DNA from: Lepeophtheirus salmonis
Lineage: Eukaryota > Arthropoda > Copepoda > Siphonostomatoida > Caligidae
DNA length: 64,000 nt
Assembly (NCBI RefSeq): GCF_016086655.4
Contig: NC_052141.2
Span: forward strand, 1,798,001 to 1,862,000
Direction of reading: 5' to 3'
Numbering within the stretch: position 1 is the first letter of the stretch; the number at the start of each line of letters is the position of its first letter. The notes beneath the pieces are model-generated. The model did not search any database and was not told the DNA's origin. It saw nothing but the letters and a program-made list of their open reading frames with translations. Of the stretch, positions 34,216-45,029 are shown piece by piece. Both the position numbers and the translations under genes were made by a program.

Positions 34216-35131
34216 ATTTCTATATTTTTGACTTCAAGGAGTAAAATATTTTCATAATCCCTTGTCGCCGTATTTTTATTCCATTATATTTCTTATAAAG
34301 TACATATTTTAAGGGAAATTAAAAATGGCGACAGAAGCTCTAATGAATCTATTTAAGGATATTTATTATTAAAGGTTAAGTTGTAAAAAGAAAAGAACTT
34401 TAAAACATGGGCAATTATAAAAGGTTGTTAGGAAAGGAAAGTTGGAATTTTAAATATTTGTAGTGGGATGAAAAGCTTCACGTTGATTCACAGTAGTTGC
34501 TATTTTGTATGTTACGAGGACATAATAGTATATACTCCCCCCTCAGGGTCCGATACTCATCTCTTTCAAGATAATAACTTACTTTTTTCTATTTTTTGGA
34601 CATGAAAAAAAAGGAACAATCTCTGTATATTATATCCTGATTATTTTGGGTAGTCTCTACACATTTTGATGTGAATATAATGACACAATTATTTAACAAA
34701 ATATCAAATATATTATTATACCAAAATGTAATTTTGATATTGTATTTACTTTTTGGCTTATCGGGTATTTTAGGAATTTGAACTCTACATATATGGCCTT
34801 TTTTAATCAGTTGAGGGACACTTTGATATGTTTTTTCCTTTTTTTTATTATTTTAAAGATTGATTTGTTTGATGATCAAATAAATATAAAAATGGTTTGA
34901 CAATTAATTTTTTTCTATTTTTTCATTTATTAATGAAAAAAACCGTTTGGAATGGATTGAAAAATGAACTGACCGTACAAAATGCTTTGAATGTTTTTAT
35001 TCACTACTCAATATTTGACTTTGTATTTTGTTAGTTTATGTGTGGTTGCACATGCTTATACTTATAAAATGTGGATAATCTGTGGATGCAAATGTAAGTA
35101 ATCGAGTAAAATTTACGAATATAAAAACCTA
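34216..35131. other. unassigned AT-rich stretch
   Basis: No gene or shared repeat recognised. Confidence 0.35.
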
Positions 35132-35770
35132 GATACTGGTAACCCAAAACTTTCAGTTCCATTGAATTACAATTTTATCCGCCTTATTTTTAACTACAAG
35201 GTTTCATTACGCACCCAAACAACAGCTGAAACAGAATTAAATAAGTTTTGTTTGGATACAATGTCTATGGATACAATGAGCAACAATAATAAAGATAACG
35301 TCTGTGCAATCAGTTCTACCCATGGCCAGTTCCAAAAAGGTTACAAAGACTGTTGGCATTTCAATTTCAATATCGAAAGGTATATTAGAGCCTCATAAAG
35401 TCAAAAAGAACACAAACTTCTACAGTAACAATATGGCTTAATTCTGGCCTGCCTCCGTGGGCCCCTCCTCCAACCATGGCCTCATCCTACTGGACCTTGC
35501 TGTTTGAGGGGCCTTGGAGAAGAATTTCTGCCACATGTCTCATTCAAATTAGAATTTGCTCCGAGCTGCCACCATGACAGCGGGGTACGTAATGGACACG
35601 GCCATAATCGCCAAGAGATCTCGATCTGTTCGCCGGCATGTCGAGGCTACTATTGTTCGTACAGAAGTATATTAGGAATAAAAATGAAGCTAAATATAGT
35701 GTTTAAACATATGACGAATTGGTTTTGAGTTATCATTTCTTGGTTCAATAAAAATCAATTTAATATACCT
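35132..35770 (+). mobile_element. ITm deletion derivative, family A copy 4
   Basis: Left end gatactggtaacccaaaac (a diverged form of cagagtggggacccaaaac) follows TA at 35130-35131. The inner sequence ctacaaggtttcattacgca and aacaacagctgaaacag aligns with the 5' regions of the copies at 7.8 and 28 kb. The shared junction (aagaacacaaacttctacag then aataatatgg-like) joins the N-terminal remnant to the third-aspartate block (FWPASVGPSSNHGLILLDL, read with shifts). The tail has KRSRSVRRHVEATIVR near 35610-35660. The right terminal repeat is not recognisable. The open frames 35162-35398 and 35504-35728 are decay products. Confidence 0.7.
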
Positions 35771-36649
35771 CCTTCAACAGCGGAATGGTTTTTTTAATGA
35801 AAAATTACAAAATTGAGAACTTCCAAATCAAACAAAATAAATCACAATTGCATTGTCAAAGACTGGAACTACCTTTAGGGTATATAGACTAGTCATTTTA
35901 TCTCCTCTATCTTACCGAGTTTGGTAATATCTTTATTTTAGTTTTTCTTATTTGTAAGTTTATCTGAATAAAACACAGAATGTATTCATTTTTCGAAGAT
36001 TTTCCTTGATAAACTGCAATAGTCATGTGAGATGTACTCGTAGGTTATAAAAAATACATTTTTGTTTTGTTTCTTAGAATTTTTTGACCTCTCCGTGTTT
36101 ATAAGTAGAAATGTGCACATATAATTCGTCAATGAATTTATTAATTTCAATATATTAACCATATTTTGAGCATTAAATAAATAAAAGACCAATCAAATTA
36201 GTGGATTATATTTAAAAATCAAAAGTGAAAATGGGTCAAAATGACCTTTTTTCTTCGATAAACAATTGGTAGGAAAGGAAATATTATCCTTCATAAGAAA
36301 AAATAAAAATAAATATTGGAACTTAACCTCACAGGCATTAGCCGATCTATGTACTGTGGTATGATTTTGGGCTGGGGTGAGGGAGGAATGACTATATTTA
36401 TGGATTTGGGGTTTCTTTCATATTTTTAACCCTCTCTAAGCATTTGAGTAACTACGCCCATCTTCATTTCAAAATAAGTATTTACAGGTTGTTGTTTTTT
36501 TTGTTTTTTGGAAGGAAATTTTTTGGGTTTCTTAAAAATAACTTTTTTATAGTTTTTTTTATCCAATAAAACCTCTTTTGGAAAATTATCTTACGTCATT
36601 CTAGAACTGCTTTATGTCCATAGTCGTTAAAGAAATGACCGCTGCTATG
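35771..36649. other. unassigned AT-rich stretch
   Basis: No gene or shared repeat recognised. Confidence 0.35.
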
Positions 36650-36960
36650 CTAAAAAAAGAAATTCAAAATCATAGTGGTAACGCTGACAATTTGAGGAAT
36701 GTTTCGAAGGAGAGCAGCTAAGCTCTCATGACGTTTCATTTGATCAGCTGCAAGCAACTAGTAGATGAAGGGAGTAAACACAAAGCCAACTCTGTGCCTT
36801 ACAATGACACAGGTAGGATTTAACCCGAAATCGATATTAAATTATACTCAAAGTCCAACAAGAACTTACTCTGATAACTTCCCAACAAATCCTCAGCGTT
36901 ACTCTTTGTCTTTCATGCACAAATAATTACTTTATGCTTATACTTTCTTTCTTGGAGAAT
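36650..36960 (-). repeat. R4 repeat
   Basis: Carries gtggtaacgctgacaattt, gagagcagctaagctctcat and gacgtttcatttgatcagc, the inverse of the R4 copies at 49.7 and 57.5 kb. Confidence 0.65.
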
Positions 36961-37904
36961 AAAATAATAATGATAACAGCTTCTAAAAATGAAAAAAAAA
37001 CCTTCAGGCTGCAACTACAAAAAAAATTGCACCCGTCTATTATCATATTTTTTACAACATTATTTATTTCCCTCTTATGGAGAACAGAGCAGAGTTAGAG
37101 AAATGTTACCCTAAGTTACTGTTATCTTTGGAACAAGGAGCTCCATACGAAATCCCAGATCCTTTTTTTTAGAACTGAAAAAAAAATGACCATTTTTTTT
37201 ACAATTTGTCAAAAATTGACACAAATAATAGGTTAATGAATTTGATTTTCCTTATTTTCAGAATAGTTTCTGAGATTCTTATGCATAAGAAAGAGTGCAA
37301 AAATGAAATCAAGGATATATAAATTGATATAAAGTAATAAAAAATGCAAAAATTAAGTAATTGTATGGGTTATGTAATTACGAGCAACTTCAGTAATTGA
37401 TAGTTACGCACTCGTTTTTCTGCTATTTTTACTTTCCATGTATATACTTTAATGAAGACAAAAGTAACTCATATAATGCATATCAATAAAATTGTTATTG
37501 TAAATAACAATTTCATCAAATCACCAAAATAATTTAATTGGGTAATTTTGGGTAGTTTTATTCATTATTAATTGGTTGAAGTTGCGGGAAAATAATTCCA
37601 ATTCTTAGTTTCCTTAGAAAAAGATGCAATATAAAAAGTAGGAAATTACCAATATATTCCTTAAATTGTAATTAAATGAAAAGTTGAATAAAAATTATAA
37701 AATTAAATAAAAATAATAATAAACTTTAAAAAAATTATAGATTAAAGTGAAACACAATCATAAAAACTTAAGGAGACTCGGGTTTAAAAATTTCTTAAAA
37801 CTAATGAAAGAATGAAATTATATTATTTTAATGGTTTTTATAAGTGTCCAAGACACTTTTTTTGGTTAAGTCTTATGTGATCTTTTCTTTTTCATCGATT
37901 AGGA
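36961..37904. other. unassigned AT-rich stretch
   Basis: No gene or shared repeat recognised; strongly A/T-biased. Confidence 0.35.
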
Positions 37905-38035
37905 CGGATATTTTGGTCCAGACCACGATCTTAGAGCGCAAAGAGAAATTTAATCGTTTTTGAATTGCAGACCGAAATTTGATGGGTTTCAAATCGTGGA
38001 CCAATATGTTCCATCTTAATACATTTTCAATTTTA
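37905..38035 (-). repeat. R3 repeat, partial
   Basis: Contains ggtccagaccacgatcttag and aatttaatcgtttttgaatt, as at 32.7 and 58.6 kb. Confidence 0.5.
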
Positions 38036-38534
38036 AGTAGTTTTATTAATTGGTAATTGATCGAAATTGCAGAAAATTATTTCCGATATTTAATTTCCTT
38101 AAACGAGGAAAAACAGAAGGAAATTGACATGTTATTTCTTATTTCAGAATAAGTTTTCTCTCCAACGCCGTCTCACTCTAAAATCAATTGAGCAACATTT
38201 ATTTTATATATAAGCAAGATTATTCTTAAGGTAAATAATCTGAGTTACATAGAGGGGGGATATTTTAATCCATATATAATTTTAGTCAATGAATAAATAT
38301 TAAGTTTGTTTTTTATTGGAGCGACAGGCAAGGTAGTACTATGCCTAATTATTTCAAAGTTTTACTTTGCCTCTTGGCCCAATACTCTGCCAAAAATTAA
38401 CCTAAATACTCAATGATAAACGGTACAGGAAAATGTGTAAGGTTCCATTGGGAATGAGGCATAGTTCTACTTAGACCGATGCTCCACCATAAATCGACTT
38501 ATAAACTACGTGTAATCATTAGTGATGAAAATTG
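38036..38534. other. unassigned stretch
   Basis: No gene or shared repeat recognised. Confidence 0.35.
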
Positions 38535-38830
38535 TGTGTATGGAGGTTGTTAAAAAAAGCGAAAATCATATTGGTAACCCTGATAATTTGACGAGTTTTG
38601 GTGAGGAGAGACTCTTAGCTGTCATAACGTTTATTTAGAGCAGCTGCAATCAGCTGTAACAAGGGAGGAGGGGGAAAAGGGACATTGGCAAGAATTACTT
38701 CAATCTCAATCCTTAATTCTACTCTGAGTCCAAACAGGACTTATAATTTTAACTCTGCAACAATTCCTCAAGGTTACTACTCTCTGTCATTTATAAGCAC
38801 ACACAAATGTTCAATCAGGTTATGAATATA
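38535..38830 (-). repeat. R4 repeat
   Basis: Carries ttggtaaccctgataatttg, cttagctgtcataacgttta and agcagctgcaatcagctgt. It is in the same orientation as the copy at 36650-36960. Confidence 0.65.
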
Positions 38831-39744
38831 ATTGAATGTAGTAGGAAAGGATGTTCACTACTGTGGAATTAAATAATAATGACAAGAGGTAAGGGAAAAA
38901 AGTATTCTTTAGATTTACGTCACTACTAATAATTATCAGAGCACCTCTAAATGAGATGGAGTAAAAATATATTATTCTTCTCAGCTCTAATACTAGCCTT
39001 CAAATTAATAATTAACAACACTGATTATTTTAGTAAGTTGAGTTTAAACACGAGATAACGTGTTCAGAGCTGAAACGGAAGCATTGGCAGCTAACATCTT
39101 TATACTTTTGTGTTAGGAATTAACGTCTTTCAGCTTTATAAAAATCCATATTACCTCTTCTAAAGAGTTAGAGAAGTAAAAAAAAAAATTATTCACCCTA
39201 TGAGAGATTCCATTTACTACTTTCGAATTTCGTAATCATTTCCATTGAGTGTTTTTGTATGGTATTTCATATACATATATGAGTTTTTTTTTGTTAAAGA
39301 AAATGAGCGGAGAATTAAGTAAAGAAAAGAAATAGAGGCCTCCACCCATAATCCTTTTTTTCTTCCTTTGTGCAACCATCATATCCCATCTTGAATTCAA
39401 AGAATCTACCTCTTATTTCTCATGATTGCAGTGCAGTTTTTGAAAGAATTTACTGTGAAATACATAAATATATTTAAACATATTATTCCACAATTTTCTT
39501 TGTATAAATGAAAAATGAAAAAAAAAAAACTATTATAATATATTTGCTGTATTATTACTCAAAACCTAATGGCCATTAATTATCTTATTTTTTTTTTTTT
39601 TTTTTTACATAAATAAGTATATAATTTTCAAGCAATTTAGTCGAACACATTGTCTCATTCCTAGTAAAGAAATATATATACGAAAAATTGTAAATTCATT
39701 TTTGTCAATTATGAAATTTATTTGTTTTTAAAATTAAACAATGG
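38831..39744. other. unassigned AT-rich stretch
   Basis: Poly-T tract of about 18 at 39590-39606. Nothing else recognised. Confidence 0.35.
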
Positions 39745-39839
39745 TCAAATAATTGTGCGTCAACATGAATACAATCTTGAACAAAACTCAAGAAAGGGAG
39801 AAAATCCCAGTTGATTTTTTTACTTCATGTTCAGAGGAA
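39745..39839 (-). repeat. R1 repeat, 3' fragment (inverted)
   Basis: Contains tgcgtcaacatgaatacaat and agaaagggagaaaatccc, the inverse of the R1 end. Confidence 0.6.
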
Positions 39840-40205
39840 GGACTCAAAAAGTTTAGTTTGAACTGGTCTCAAAGGAAAATTCGGTAATACATTGGTTTTA
39901 AGAAAAAATCAATCTCTTTTAAAATTTGGTAAAGACTGATTCTATAGATGAATTGTCAATGACGTCATCTGTGTTGAGAGTATTAACCTACAATGACGTG
40001 ATATGAAAGTAAATGTGTTGCATAAATTCTATTTATGTATCTCATACATCAGGAGTGGAAGAAAATTGGTCCATAGATTGAGAAAGAAAAAAAAACAGTC
40101 AATATTTGGGACAGAAAAAAATCGTTTTCAAAGCAATTAAGTGTCAGTTAATAGTCTCAAATTGTGGTCTGGACGGAAATATTGGTCCAATTTGGTCTAT
40201 AAAAA
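39840..40205 (+). repeat. R3 repeat
   Basis: A fairly complete R3 copy: gaactggtctcaaagg, gattctatagatgaattgtc, aatgacgtcatctg (palindrome at 39960-39967), ggtccatagattgag and tctggacggaaatattgg. Confidence 0.65.
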
Positions 40206-40256
40206 ATCCCCTATGTACAAACCGGGAGGGGGGTCCGTCTTGTACTGTGTCTCAAC

Positions 40257-40757
40257 CAGAGTTGCCATAGTCTGTTGGAAAAAGGAGTCTGACCACTGAT
40301 TACTGACTACTCCTTCAAAAAGTAACTTTGTAACTTAACTGACTACTTGATTTTCAAAGTAAGTAAGTTAGACTACAAGTTACTTTATCACTTACATTCA
40401 GCAGCTGATACCCTCCTCCCCGACACAACATAAAAATGACGACCGGTTTTGGCAAAACTCACCTTATAGAAGTGCATTTTAAACAGAAACATCAACCATG
40501 TTCACTACGTATGTCCAAAAAAACAGGTGCGTTATGCTGCCCTCTGATGGTTAGTGGTCTAAGTGTCATTAGACTATCTAAACGGGAGAGGATACTATCG
40601 AAGGAAAATGACAAAAATAGTAACGTACCATTGAACTGGTACATAACTTTAATGTGATTACTGCTTTGGGAATAGTAGTGCGTTAGGTTACTCGCTACTG
40701 CAAAAAAAAGTAATTGGGTTAAAGTAACGCGTTAGTGGCGTTACAGTTCTCAACACT
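40257..40757. mobile_element. hAT-like MITE of the TAACGCGTTA class
   Basis: The right part has ttaggttactcgctactg and aaagtaacgcgttagtgg. On the other strand these read as the common animal hAT end (GTGTTG..AACTGTAACGC.ACTAACGCGTTAC). The left part is rich in agtaactttgtaactt and starts near cagagttgccatag. The 7-mer tctcaac occurs on both sides (40250-40256 and 40747-40753) and could be a degraded target duplication. The open frame at 40436-40657 inside it has no recognised domain. Confidence 0.55.
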
Positions 40758-40769
40758 AAAAGCGATGAT

Positions 40770-40865
40770 GCAACAGTTTGAAAGAATGACGTAATTGACT
40801 AACGACCCATTTTGCTTTCTCTTTTGAAAGGAGAGTTTGATAAAGGATACAACGAAGATAATATT
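40770..40865 (+). repeat. R6 repeat, fragment
   Basis: gacgtaattgactaacgacc and ttgctttctcttttgaaagg resemble the middle of R6 as seen at 45.5 kb. Confidence 0.4.
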
Positions 40866-41439
40866 GCGATCCACCAATGTACTACCTATAAACCCAAAAA
40901 TTCTTGGTCAGTAGCAGTCAAAAATGTATAATTGAATTATAATAACCAATAATAATATATACATTATTGTGAACAGCTCCTTTGAGAGTCTCAAATTAAT
41001 ATATTGTACATACATTAAAATGTATACAAAAGGACTCTTGTACCTGTAAACATGGAATAACCACTAACAGCTCAGAGAGAAAGAGGAAAAAAAAATGGAT
41101 AATCAGATTATTGTTATTCTTATAAAGGATGATTCGGGAGGTCCTTCCATCACATATCTCGATACAAAAGAGCGGTTCGTTTGAAAATAAATCCTTTTTC
41201 CCCCTCTCTTGTGGTTGTGAAGATATGGCTGAGACGATGAGAGTGTCTTTAAAAACGTTTTCATGGGCTCAAACTACATGTTTAATTTTATAATCTTCTC
41301 TTATTAATCCCTTTTTAATGTCATCGTTACAAAAATATCCTTGTTTTTAAAGAAGAAGAAAAATACAGGGGATTGGTAAGAATTAAGGAATTGTTTCACT
41401 TGCGACTTTTTAATTCCATTTGTTTCTTGAAAGTTTATA
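40866..41439. other. unassigned stretch
   Basis: No gene or shared repeat recognised. Confidence 0.35.
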
Positions 41440-41885
41440 TTATTATAATTCATAGTTTGTATGTATCAACACAAAAACTTGCTAGAATGATTGTTCTCAA
41501 AATTGAAGACATGTGTATTCTTCCACAAATTATGGCTAATTTCTACTTACAAATAATTTATTTTTATTACCCCCTTGGATCTATCTGCAAATTGCTTGTA
41601 AAGTAGCCGAAATTGATTATCAAAAATAAAGAATGATGACATATTGGGGACAATATAAGTTTCTCAAATCAAATAAAGGTTTTAAAATATAGGTAAAACT
41701 ATTGGGTATTTTATAATATACCAGAAATTTTAATATAAACTTTATGATTGACTCAAATATGTCTATGATATATTGGGCTTTATGTATACATGAAGTAAAA
41801 TAATAAATTAGGATGTTTTCTATTTCTTAATTTGCGATCAAGATGGTTTTTAAATTGACACACCACAAATCTTTATTTCCTTTTT
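41440..41885 (+). repeat. R1 repeat
   Basis: Near full-length R1: gtatcaacacaaaaacttgc, gttctcaaaattgaagac, gggacaatataagtttctca, gactcaaatatgtctatg and the end attgacacaccaca. Confidence 0.7.
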
Positions 41886-41990
41886 TAAATTGATTTTTTG
41901 ACAAAGAAGGACCTCGTGATGGTAATCTCGTCGAGATCTTCATCTGTGAAAGTCTTGGTCACATTCTCAAGACCAATGCTTAAGAAACTT
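41886..41990. other. short G+C-richer segment of unknown origin
   Basis: Contains one open frame per strand. The minus-strand frame reads LENVTKTFTDEDLDEITITR; the plus-strand one reads KKDLVMVISSRSSSVKVLV. It looks like a coding fragment, but I cannot say of what. Confidence 0.25.
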
Positions 41991-42053
41991 AATCTAAATT
42001 TTCATCTTTTATGTTTAATGAAAATGATCAAAAAATTTCTTTTTCTAGGTCCG

Positions 42054-42180
42054 TGGTTTCCAACTTTTTAAATATAGCAACCCATTTTCAAACAAGCAAA
42101 CGAACCCCATTCTTATAATATCTTAGATATAATTCATTTTATGTACAATATACTACCTTTTTTTACGATTAAGAATTATA
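42054..42180 (+). repeat. hAT-type terminal fragment
   Basis: ccgtggtttccaacttttt followed by agcaacccatttt is the usual hAT/MITE start (CAGTGGTTTCCAACCTTTTT). The rest of the element was not identified. Confidence 0.4.
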
Positions 42181-42565
42181 GATTATGTATTCTTGAAGTA
42201 ATTATACATTTTGTAAATTCTTCTTCAGAGAAGAAAATCAACTGATCGCCATGATGTTAGAGGTCATTACAAAACTTCCTATAATGCTTATGCATATGGA
42301 ATTTTTAACGTTCTTCTCAAACATCTTTCACTTCTACCTCAAAGACTTGACCACGATTGACTCAGTATATTCCTATTGAATAATGATAAATCGAACCACT
42401 ACATGAAAAACAATTCTCTAAGATGCAGCCAAATTTTCCCTAATCTAGCCAGAAATTGGCTAATTTGCAACACTGTTGCAAAAAGCGACAGTGTTGTTGC
42501 AACCAAAACAAAAAATAGCCTAAATATGCTCAATACTAGCTCAGATGTTTGTTTGAGCGGCTTAG
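42181..42565. other. unassigned stretch
   Basis: An open frame of 64 codons at 42376-42570 has no known motif. Nothing else recognised. Confidence 0.35.
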
Positions 42566-42680
42566 AGTAGTAGTCCCCAAAGGATGGTTCGTAACCAACC
42601 CCTTGTCAGGGTAACAGGACAAAATGGAGGTGTCATGAGATGATTTCCAAAAATACGAATATAATTTAAATCGATATTAC
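42566..42680 (+). repeat. hAT 5'-type end preceding transposase relic
   Basis: agtagtccccaaaggatggt then tcgtaaccaaccccttgtc resembles a hAT terminus (CAGTGGTCCCCAAA...). It lies about 150 bp before the hAT transposase tail and probably belongs to the same element. Confidence 0.45.
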
Positions 42681-42712
42681 TTTGAGTGACATCAAAACTT
42701 AAATAATTTTGA

Positions 42713-43103
42713 ATGTATATATTTTATAAGTCCCTTCTGGATCATTTGAAAAAGTATTTCAAATGGATACGCCCTCATACCACCACAGCTAATCATTTGT
42801 CTTCTGACTTTCATTTGGTCATACACTAAAAACTGACTTTTATTCCTAAACACTTGGCAAATTCTGGATTTATGTGATGAATATGTACACACAGCTGGCT
42901 AAAGCACTTCGGATTTACTTATACAATTAAGCTCAACTAATTTATGTGAGAAGACCTTTTCCATATTAACTTACATAACAAATAAATACAGATTGCAGCT
43001 TAATGTGGAGAATGATCTTCGAGTTGTTGTGCCTAAAGTTAAATCTAGAATAAACCTGCTTTGCTTAATGCACAAAGCACATACGTGCAAATTAAAACCT
43101 TGA
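42713..43103 (+). pseudogene. hAT transposase C-terminal relic (ZBED5-like)
   Basis: The final stretch reads NLCEKTFSILTYITNKYRLQ, LNVENDLRVVVPKVKSRINL and LCLMHKAHTCKLKP with a stop at 43101-43103. It follows the hAT dimerisation region of ZBED5/SCAN-type transposases (YLCE.GFS.LT.IK.KYRNRL.VE.DLR.A.S..KPRI..L....Q.H). An upstream piece, MYIFYKSLLDHLKKYFKWIR (ATG at 42713), then ANHLSSDFHLVIH, matches the segment that normally precedes it. Stops and a frame change between the pieces show it is dead. With the hAT-type end at 42566 it looks like an element that lost most of its transposase. No 3' end was found. Confidence 0.7.
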
Positions 43104-43479
43104 TTTGTTTATAAACCTATTCACGACCATAGCCTATAGTTTTATCTGTTTGTGAGTCTCAATTTTGACTTTATCCTAAAAGAAAATTCATGGTCTAGAA
43201 ATGACTCCAAGTAGTACATCCCGTGTATCACTGATTTCCTTATATTTTTCCATATAATATGTAGAATTAAAATGTATATTTTGATCAATATAGTCTAATA
43301 ATTAATATCATTAGACTTTAAATAGAACTTTAAGGAGTTGATATGGCCTTTAAGTAATATATATTTGCATAAAATGTACTTGAAATTTTATATTCATCTC
43401 ACAAAGAGAGGTCGTTGGGCTCACATTGTATATCCTTATATATTTTATGAATATCACTGGAAATGTGTGTTAAATTGTT
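43104..43479. other. unassigned stretch
   Basis: No gene or shared repeat recognised. Confidence 0.35.
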
Positions 43480-43612
43480 TTACATTTTGGATTTCCTATC
43501 GATGGAGAAGGAGTTGAGGATTTGAATAGCCTGAGAAATCAAGGAACCACTCTTCTCCAAGACATTCTTCAAATTGTCAGGGTGACCACTTTCATTTTCA
43601 ATTTTAGCATAC
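43480..43612 (+). repeat. R4 repeat, 3' fragment
   Basis: Contains ctcttctccaagacattctt then caaattgtcagggtgacc and ttcattttcaatttt, the R4 end. Confidence 0.55.
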
Positions 43613-44171
43613 AGGCAGATCTAATTATTGATGTTTTATCATTATTTTAAATTTAATAAACAACAGTTAAAAATACCTCAAAATGTTATGTCCTTAACCT
43701 AAAGCAAAAATGTCTAATTAGAAATTCAAATTCTATCAAGCTCAGGTTCATTTAATTTTAGGACTTTGAACACATACATGTTGTATTTCGTCATTTCAAT
43801 ATGTATATACAATCAATTTTTGTATATATCCGACAATAAGACTTTGAATTCTCAACAAAAACCCCCCCCCCTCCCTAATTTCTTCCCGCTTCAGAATTCA
43901 AAAGTTTTTACCGAGTTTCTTAATTATAAACAGAGAACTATTGCATAAATAAATATAAATTAATTTTTATAGGGCAGGGAAGGAGGTGTAGAATTACAAT
44001 TAATGATGTTCTTCCTCATGATTTGAAGGGGGAGGGGAGGGGGGAGTCTTTGAGGATTTCCTTACAAGAGCAAAGTCGACATATTATTTATATGAGCCAC
44101 GTTAATATAACCTTTGGACATCCTTTAAAATTATGTCATATTAAGGATATATAAAAAATTCACAAGTATTG
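43613..44171. other. stretch with C and G homopolymer tracts
   Basis: A run of about 11 C lies near 43862-43872, and a G-rich patch (gggggaggggagggggg) near 44030-44045. No gene recognised. Confidence 0.45.
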
Positions 44172-44190
44172 TAATTCTTAAACTTCTATA
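44172..44190 (+). promoter_or_regulatory. possible snRNA proximal sequence element
   Basis: taattcttaaacttctata, at -74 to -56 from the U6 start, resembles the Drosophila-type PSEA (core TAATTC.CAACT), which recruits the snRNA-activating complex. It lies slightly further upstream than in Drosophila, and the match is partial. Confidence 0.35.
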
Positions 44191-44210
44191 TAATTTTTTT
44201 TTTTTTTTGG

Positions 44211-44220
44211 TAAAAATATA
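44211..44220 (+). promoter_or_regulatory. TATA-like box of the U6 gene
   Basis: taaaaatata at -35 to -26 from the U6 start is where RNA polymerase III type 3 promoters carry a TATA element. Confidence 0.5.
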
Positions 44221-44245
44221 TTCTTTTAATTTCCTTTGTAAGAAT

Positions 44246-44262
44246 GTACTTGCTTCGGCAGT

Positions 44263-44302
<40 letters not shown>

Positions 44303-44353
44303 GGCCCCTGCGCAAGGATGACACGCAAAATCGTGAAGCGTTCCACATTTTTT
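44246..44353 (+). ncRNA. U6: U6 spliceosomal snRNA
   Basis: A complete U6 snRNA gene, the RNA that forms the catalytic centre of the spliceosome in the nucleus. The 5' hairpin gtact...agtac encloses tgcttcggc. The central part is unchanged from other animals: the ACAGAGA box (44286-44292) that pairs with the 5' splice site, the AGC triad (44298-44300), and the conserved tggcccctgcgcaaggatga segment forming the U4-pairing region and internal stem-loop. The gene ends ttccacatttttt, and the T run at 44348-44353 serves as pol III terminator and oligo-U tail. As far as I recall the fly U6, this differs only in the 5' stem, where the changes are paired, so the hairpin is kept. That argues for a functional gene, not a pseudogene. 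It is expected to be transcribed by RNA polymerase III from the upstream elements. Confidence 0.95.
44348..44353 (+). terminator. RNA polymerase III terminator of U6
   Basis: Six T in a row directly at the end of the U6 sequence, followed by g. Confidence 0.8.
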
Positions 44354-44474
44354 GCGTCCGCTTCATCCTGATCCTTTAGCATGTACCATCACGGATCATC
44401 AAATATTTTTCTGCCCATGTCAAAATAAGAATAGTTTGACTTTATTTTTGAAAAAGCAGGAAAAAATAATTAGA

Positions 44475-44735
44475 GCGCCATCTGTGGTATTAAAAAGAAA
44501 GCTCTCAATAATGATGGAAGGAATTATTTTCATATTTATATATAGACGTACATAAATATAAGGCATGGGGAATTAAAAAGAAAGCCTTTATGCAGTTTGG
44601 CGCCATCTGTGGTATTAAAAAGAAGGCTGCAATAAAAGAATAGAGGGAATTATTTTCATATATATATATATATGTACATAAATATAACACATAGGGGAAA
44701 TAAATAGAAAGCCTTTGTGTAGTTTGGCGCCCTCT
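44475..44735 (+). repeat. 125-bp tandem duplication downstream of U6
   Basis: The phrase gcgccatctgtggtatta starts at 44475 and 44600, and a shortened third copy (gcgccctc) starts at 44727. Each unit continues with aaaaagaa, gaattattttcata, a TA-rich run, gtacataaatata and agaaagcctt..gcagtttg. Two full units plus the start of a third. Confidence 0.8.
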
Positions 44736-45029
44736 TTTTAAATGTTTATCAAGTAGATAATTTTGTAGATTTTGTATACTACAAGGAGTGACTTTTTTAA
44801 AGGAGAATTCGACGCATGCCATGTGCTGCGGACGTCCTTTTTAAAAAATATATAACCAAGTCAATTTAATTCAATTATATTTAGATGTATTTTTTCCTGT
44901 CAAAAAAAGTCCATTAAGTGTCAGGGCACACATACATACATGGGTATATAATAAATTAATAACGTCTTGAAAATAGAGTTATGTCTGTCAAGGTGAAAGA
45001 GGGAATTTTGAGACACTGCATATGTGCTA

